Source: Aurantiochytrium sp. KH105
Taxonomy: Eukaryota > Sar > Bigyra > Thraustochytrida > Thraustochytriidae
NCBI GenBank assembly: GCA_003116975.1
Contig: BGKB01000045.1
Span: 62,001 to 126,000, forward strand
Reading direction: 5' to 3'
DNA: 64,000 nucleotides
The translations under genes were made by a program, and so were the position numbers. Shown in pieces: positions 59,359 to 64,000 of this stretch. A model generated the notes under the pieces. It was not told where the DNA came from. It did no database searches and saw only the letters and a program-made list of their open reading frames with translations. The first letter of the stretch is position 1, and each line of letters begins with the position of its first letter.

Positions 59359-61371
59359 TCACCGAGCCACTGAAAAGTTTGAGCGGAGTTTGGCGAGAGT
59401 TCTTGCGTGCCGACCCTTGATGGGCGCATCTCTTGGAAGTTGTGCGTGCAATGCCTCGGCGGTGTCCCTCTCGCCCTGGGCGAGAAACCACTGCGCCATT
59501 TCGACAAGCTCGCGAGCGTTTGCACCATCACTGAGGGGAAACCGCCTTGCAAAAAGATCGAGGACTAGTTCCTTGGGTGGATTTACCTTTTGTAGCGCCC
59601 ATTTGAGAGTCCAAAAGAGCTCAAAATCACCTTCGGCGAGCGCAAGGAGCTCTGCAAACCCTTTGCTGCCACCCATGTCGGCAAGAAGTTGCATTGCGTC
59701 GTCAGGGCGCAAATCTACAAGCCATCCTTGCAAACGATCAAAATCAGTCACTGTGAAGCCATCATGAAGAACATCTTGCGCAAATGCAACGATGGCTTTG
59801 GCGTCGGATATGGAGTCTGCGTTCACGCAGTACACGCTGAGACCAAGACTTTGTCCCGGGTCGTCAAGATGTCCTGCTACACAAGTCCTTACGCGCTCGT
59901 CAGACGCAATAAAAGCTTCGAGCGTGTACGGATCCACTGCGCAGGAGATACAGCCCGCATCTCCGTGTCTATCGAGGCCCGGGACGCCCGCGTGCCATGC
60001 CATGGCATCGTGTATTGAGTCTTGCATCTTGTCTGCTACAAGGACAAGAGCCTGGCGTTCAGTGCCTGCACCAATGAGATCGCAGAGCGCGCAGGCAGCG
60101 CGTGAGTTGAGAAGAACGGTACGAGGTTGCGGGGCCGCGTCCAGTACGGCGCGAGCTCTTGGATCCTCTAGTATACTTCCAGGTGCATGTGTCGTAAAGT
60201 CGAGTTCCACGCTCGCTGTATTCGGCACAGTCGAAAGGTCATCATTTCGATTGGAAAGTCTGCGAGGCCACGTGGTGCAAGTTGCCACCTGATGCAGTCC
60301 CTGGGAGTTAGTCGCACAGACATCAGCGGGGAGCGAATCGAGCACGTAATTGCATACGGCCACGATGGGGCCGCACGACAAGTCAACATTTCGATTGCTA
60401 CCTCGAAGCCCAAGGGAGTGGTACGCAGTGGTGCCAGCTCGACGCAGATCAATGACCGCAAAATCGAGCCAGCCTTGCCTCACGAGCTCGCATACGTCGG
60501 AGCGTGTCATTAGCTGGTCCATGGCCCCGCTATGAAAGTCTGACATGATGACGCATGCTCGCGGCGTCGGTGTGGAGCTGCCTTCGTGTGCGGTAGAAAG
60601 TTTTCGTCGCAGTGCGCGAGCAAGGCGCACGGCAAAGGTGCCATGGCCCGATCCAAGGTCGAGAATGTGCACCTTAGAACACTTCATGTTATGGTCTTGA
60701 CGCCGACAGAACTCAACAATAACTCGCGCGTAGCGGTCGGCGAGAAAAGAAGAGGACGTTATACCGCAGGGAACCTGATTTGTCGTCCACGGGTCGAGCC
60801 CAGAGGTTTCATAGAAGCGCTCATTGGTGTCCCACAAGCAGCTCTGCGAGAAAAGGACGCCTTCTTCCATGGGAGCAAATGCACCCGAAGTCTCGCATTG
60901 TCTCCGTCTACGTCTCTGACGTCCACTCAGGGCACGCGGTGGACCACACGCGGTCCCTGCAGCCTCTTCGACGCGTTTTCGCTTAAAGAGGCGGCCGGTG
61001 TCTTGGTGGTCGTCCGTGGAGAGGAGGACGAGGATGTCCTTGGCGCCACAGGCCGCAAGCTCGCGTTGGAGCTGCGCTCTCTCGCGAGGTGTTGCGCAGT
61101 CGTATGTGACTGCAAGCTTTCGAGCGAGGGGACGTAAGAGCTCGCTTGGCACCAAGCGCTTGGTGTCCATTTGTCCTTCGGAGCCCGAGCTCTTGGAAAG
61201 CAACGTCGACGCCGCCATGTCGGCAACGCGCTGCCGCACAATGGCGTCTCGCTGTGCGCGCAGGAGCAAAAAGACGACGGCGAGAGGGAGCCTTTGCGGG
61301 GGCCCGAATGTCTTGCGCGCTAGCTGCAGGAGTGCTGCAAGCACGCGTTCGAGAGCATCATCTTTGGCCAT
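59359..61371 (-). CDS. MidA-like SAM-dependent methyltransferase with helical C terminus
   Basis: 670 aa from ATG 61371; the frame is open upstream but has no ATG. The N-terminal ~200 residues are helical and basic, with an RRRRRR-type cluster. The conserved region begins with SCLWDTNERFYETSGLDPW, then QVPCGITSSSFLADRYARV and motif I VHILDLGSGHGTFAVRLA (~235-252). Next come an acidic strand end (VIMSDFH) and VAVCNYVLDSLPADV. This series is shared with a bacterial family of methyltransferases (MidA-related) that carry TPR-like C termini; here the C-terminal ~180 residues are helical (LLADMGGSKGFAELLALAEG, EMAQWFLAQGERDTAEAL). Mitochondrial MidA/NDUFAF7 dimethylates a complex I Arg, but orthology is not implied. 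The substrate is unknown. Confidence 0.75.
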   Translation of the reverse strand: MAKDDALERVLAALLQLARKTFGPPQRLPLAVVFLLLRAQRDAIVRQRVADMAASTLLSKSSGSEGQMDTKRLVPSELLRPLARKLAVTYDCATPRERAQLQRELAACGAKDILVLLSTDDHQDTGRLFKRKRVEEAAGTACGPPRALSGRQRRRRRQCETSGAFAPMEEGVLFSQSCLWDTNERFYETSGLDPWTTNQVPCGITSSSFLADRYARVIVEFCRRQDHNMKCSKVHILDLGSGHGTFAVRLARALRRKLSTAHEGSSTPTPRACVIMSDFHSGAMDQLMTRSDVCELVRQGWLDFAVIDLRRAGTTAYHSLGLRGSNRNVDLSCGPIVAVCNYVLDSLPADVCATNSQGLHQVATCTTWPRRLSNRNDDLSTVPNTASVELDFTTHAPGSILEDPRARAVLDAAPQPRTVLLNSRAACALCDLIGAGTERQALVLVADKMQDSIHDAMAWHAGVPGLDRHGDAGCISCAVDPYTLEAFIASDERVRTCVAGHLDDPGQSLGLSVYCVNADSISDAKAIVAFAQDVLHDGFTVTDFDRLQGWLVDLRPDDAMQLLADMGGSKGFAELLALAEGDFELFWTLKWALQKVNPPKELVLDLFARRFPLSDGANARELVEMAQWFLAQGERDTAEALHAQLPRDAPIKGRHARTLAKLRSNFSVAR

Positions 61372-61726
61372 TGATGAGCGATGTTTCAGGTTTGGTCTTG
61401 TAGCGGATTGACGACCGCATACTTCGACCCTTCGACTTCGTTCGACCCATGGCTTGGTCAATCGACCAAGACTTTGACCATGTCATGGGTCTTGCCGTGC
61501 GAGCCGCTGGCCAGCTCGACTCACAATGAAGCATACAAGGTAGAGGACGTAATTGGTGTTGGACATTTTATACGATTCGATGCGTGATGTGTGCTGAAGC
61601 ATTCACCACCACATTATTGGTGCTTGTGGCCTCTCGCACATCATGCATAACTTTGCTTGCTGCAAGGGCCTCACCACGAGGAAGAAGACTAACGCTGACT
61701 ATCCAGGTAAGGAAGGCGTGGTATAT
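61372..61726. other. spacer between two leftward genes
   Basis: This stretch holds the promoter of the MidA-like gene and the 3' flank of the fusion gene. There is no repeat array and no supported frame. Confidence 0.55.
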
Positions 61727-63595
61727 TCAAATGTGCAAAACGGGGTTGGCAAAGGGAGCGCAGGCAAGAATAACGGCATGTGCGTAGTACTGTGTGCGGT
61801 CAATCTGGCCCATCGTGAGCGTGCCGACGGTGCCACCCTTTTGCTTTTGATTGGTCGTTCCATGGACAATGTCGTCAGCCCGGCCGAGTTCGATTCCCTT
61901 GCGCACGAGTGATGCAAGCGCGGGAGGGATGTTAAAGGTGGCAGTCCGCGTGCAGTTTGACTCGCCGGAAGGCGAAATAATGGCGATCCAGGCAAAACAC
62001 TCGACGACGCCATTTGCAACATCATCAAAGAGACCGCCCTCGATGCCGACAGCATAGGCGCCTGGGTTCTTGGTGCGACAATACTCGGCCCGATTCATGG
62101 CTCCCTTGCGAGTTTCTGCGTCGCCCATGGGCTGGTCATTGACACCCGAAGGAGCATCAATTCCGCGAAACTCGAAACGCTTCTCCAGCCCATCAAAGGC
62201 GGACAAGAACCCCGCCTTAGCAGCATTGACCTTGACCGGATTGCGACTGCCTACGATGACGCGCGTGGTCCGCGGCTTGCCCGGCTCTCCGAGCGAGCGG
62301 CGGAGCTGGAAAAGGTGCGAAAAGTAATTGTAGTAAAAGGTAGACTCGGAGATTTTGGGCACGAGGAGAGGCTTGAACTTGGTGAGCGTTTTGTCAAGGG
62401 ACTCGGCGCGAACTGCAGCATCCCGGTCGCATACGTCCGCCAAGCTGAATGTAAAAGACGAGGATGTTTCTGGGTGTGGGTCGCGAAAGACGGCAAGATC
62501 AACCTTGCCACCAGGACGTGTCAGCTTTTCAATCATGCCAAGGACAGACTGCTTTTTGGAAAGAACAGCGCGGCGCCACGCCTTGGTGCTGGGCAATGCC
62601 TTGGCTGCAGAGAATCCGAAAACGCGCAGCTCCTCAGGCAGGGAGAACTTGAGCGGAGCCGTGTCGTCGTCATCCGGGTCGATGAGTGAGCGCGGTTCCA
62701 TCTTGAACTTGTATTCAAGGAGCTTGGAAAACGCAAAGGCAAAGTCTTGGCGGAAACGCGTCGCGTCGGAGGCATAGAGCTCGATCCAAGCGCGCTCTCG
62801 CGGCATTCCTTGCTGTTCTCGAGAGACCTGCTTGACGAAAAAGGAGTTGTCGAACGGCGCGTCGCAGTCGACAAGGCATTTGAGCACGACCTTTTCCTGC
62901 GTCGAGAAAGACCGCAGATCCACATACGGCAACTCCTCAGCACGCCCGGGCCGCCAGGCAGCGCGAGGGCCACCAAGTTCTTCTACAGCGAGAACCCCGG
63001 CGAGGGTGTCGACGTCGTCACTGGAAAGTCCGTGCGCAGCGAAGCGGGCATGGACGGGGTCCAGGAGCGCGCGCGCTTGTTGCGCGAGCTTCTTGGCTCG
63101 CGTGCGGCGCTCGGCAGCTTCCGTGCTGTTTTCTTCGCCATCGAGATGACCGTGCCAGAACCACATGGCCTGCGCGACGCGCTGGGCGCATTGCTCAACG
63201 CGGAGGAGCGCGCGCAGCGAGATGGCTAGCTCTGAAAGGACTTTTTCATTTTCGACAAATACCTCGGATAGGAGCGCTATGACATGCGAAAAGTAGTTGA
63301 AGAAGAACACTTGTTCACTCGACGCGCGCTTTTTCGCCTCTGCAACCCTCGGGTCGAAGACGCTGGCTGCGGCCGCCGCGGACGCGTCGCGCCCGTTGCT
63401 CATATCAAACGAGAACATGAGCGCCTGGCTCGCCGGGTGCGCGCGACCAAAGACCGCTTCGCCGTGCTGCGAGAGCTCGCGCACGAGCTCCTCCAGCTTG
63501 CTTGTGTCGGCCAGCTCCTCCGCCCTCCCACGCACCTTTTCCGCAGCGCGAAAGCCCAGTACCGCGCGCACGGCATCGCGCCCGGCTGCCGCCAT
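61727..63595 (-). CDS. BSD-like / degenerate heme-peroxidase / inosine-xanthosine triphosphatase fusion
   Basis: 622 aa from ATG 63595, one uninterrupted frame. Residues ~445-620 form an NTPase of the YjjX/DUF84 type: VIVGSRNPVKVNAAK, then GVNDQPMGDAETRKGAMNRA, GIEGGLFDD and GGTVGTLTMGQ. Such enzymes hydrolyse ITP/XTP to protect nucleotide pools. Residues ~400-436 (FKPLLVPKISESTFYYNYF) look like a BSD domain, and ~92-110 (SSEQVFFFNYFSHVIALL) like a second partial copy. Between them, residues ~142-296 align with class I heme peroxidases: W-H (147-148), LLDPVHARF with LAGVLAVEELGGPRAAWRPGR (~177-218), FDNSFF and WIELYASDATRFRQDFAFAF (~270-289). The distal Arg is Met and the proximal-His segment is missing, so heme catalysis is unlikely. 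Confidence 0.82.
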   Translation of the reverse strand: MAAAGRDAVRAVLGFRAAEKVRGRAEELADTSKLEELVRELSQHGEAVFGRAHPASQALMFSFDMSNGRDASAAAAASVFDPRVAEAKKRASSEQVFFFNYFSHVIALLSEVFVENEKVLSELAISLRALLRVEQCAQRVAQAMWFWHGHLDGEENSTEAAERRTRAKKLAQQARALLDPVHARFAAHGLSSDDVDTLAGVLAVEELGGPRAAWRPGRAEELPYVDLRSFSTQEKVVLKCLVDCDAPFDNSFFVKQVSREQQGMPRERAWIELYASDATRFRQDFAFAFSKLLEYKFKMEPRSLIDPDDDDTAPLKFSLPEELRVFGFSAAKALPSTKAWRRAVLSKKQSVLGMIEKLTRPGGKVDLAVFRDPHPETSSSFTFSLADVCDRDAAVRAESLDKTLTKFKPLLVPKISESTFYYNYFSHLFQLRRSLGEPGKPRTTRVIVGSRNPVKVNAAKAGFLSAFDGLEKRFEFRGIDAPSGVNDQPMGDAETRKGAMNRAEYCRTKNPGAYAVGIEGGLFDDVANGVVECFAWIAIISPSGESNCTRTATFNIPPALASLVRKGIELGRADDIVHGTTNQKQKGGTVGTLTMGQIDRTQYYAHAVILACAPFANPVLHI

Positions 63596-64000
63596 CCGGT
63601 GCTCGCACGTCCACCACTACAACCACCACTACGACTACAACTGCTGCTTGCCACCGCGCGCGAGGCGACGCTCGCCGTGCGTCTGCAGCAAGGCGTTCGA
63701 GCCCCAGAGCCGGGGCCTCGGTCCCTCGCGCCGCAGCCGCACGTGGTTGATTTGCCTGCTTCTTTTGGCTCCACGCTTTTCGTCGACGAGTTGGGCCTCG
63801 GGGGCTTTCTTGGGTCTTGCTCTCACAAGATAGATACTACAGTTGTTGAAGCCTGCAATCCTGCGAGCCCAAGAGCGACGCCAGCAGCCAGCAGCTTGTA
63901 CCGCCGTCGTCGAAGCACTGCATCTGCAGCGAGCAGATGATGGATGCGAAGCCACGCAAAGGACGCGAAAGAGCGGTTCGTTTTGCTTGCTCCAAGACGT
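63596..64000. other. 5' flank of the fusion gene at the right edge
   Basis: GC-rich sequence with ACC/ACT triplets at 63611-63647. Leftward and rightward frames here (63635-63955, 63284-63940) are Arg/Ala/Ser-rich with no family signal. It is probably the fusion gene's promoter and leader. Confidence 0.5.

Overview
This window is eukaryotic. It holds about 21 long protein-coding genes, nearly all readable as single uninterrupted ORFs, set in GC-rich spacers of 0.1 to 3 kb that are full of simple-sequence repeats. The repertoire includes TRAPPC9, kinesin-2, a NEK kinase, a Tubby-like protein, CCDC93, TMEM260, protein phosphatase 1 inhibitor-3 and Urb2. Mixed in are bacterial-looking families: DUF455, an acyltransferase-3, a MidA-like methyltransferase and a phage/bacterial-style helicase. 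Intron poverty, high GC, flagellar genes and this mixture best fit a stramenopile protist, most likely a thraustochytrid (Labyrinthulomycetes). That assignment is an inference from gene style, not from a marker gene.

Layout. 0.1-0.3 kb: possible 5' exon of a gene leaving the left edge (-). 1.3-7.7 kb: giant NHL/EGF transmembrane protein (+). 8.2-12.4: Urb2-like ribosome biogenesis protein (-). 13.7-14.5: truncated acyl-CoA-synthetase-like protein (+). 14.9-15.1: assembly gap inside a CTTTG repeat. 15.4-15.9: PP1 inhibitor-3 (-). 16.4-18.6: prolyl oligopeptidase (+). 18.9-20.0: DUF455 ferritin-like protein (-). 20.9-23.9: kinesin-2 (+). 24.2-28.0: TRAPPC9/Trs120 (-). 28-31: gene-poor stretch with broken ORFs. 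31.1-34.2: divergent FHA kinesin (+). 35.1-37.0: tandem EDR2_C protein (+). 38.1-40.1: acyltransferase 3 (+). 40.5-41.1: two-helix membrane protein (-). 42.4-43.7: GT32-type glycosyltransferase (-). 45.2-47.3: CCDC93 (+). 47.8-49.6: Tubby-like (-). 51.2-53.5: TMEM260-like O-mannosyltransferase (+). 54.0-56.5: NEK kinase (-). 57.4-59.2: SF2 helicase (+). 59.4-61.4: MidA-like methyltransferase (-). 61.7-63.6: a fusion of BSD-like segments, a degenerate heme peroxidase and an inosine/xanthosine triphosphatase (-).

Genes mostly alternate in strand, giving convergent 3' pairs with short spacers and divergent pairs with longer, repeat-rich shared upstream regions. There is no operon-like functional cluster. 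Loose themes are membrane trafficking (TRAPPC9, CCDC93), cilia and cytoskeleton (two kinesins, Tubby, NEK) and secretory glycosylation (TMEM260, GT32).

The most unusual items are the pseudo-peroxidase/NTPase fusion, the undescribed inserts between EGF modules in the giant membrane protein, and an 8-bp palindrome (TAGGCCTA) found repeatedly in spacers and not noticed in any coding region.
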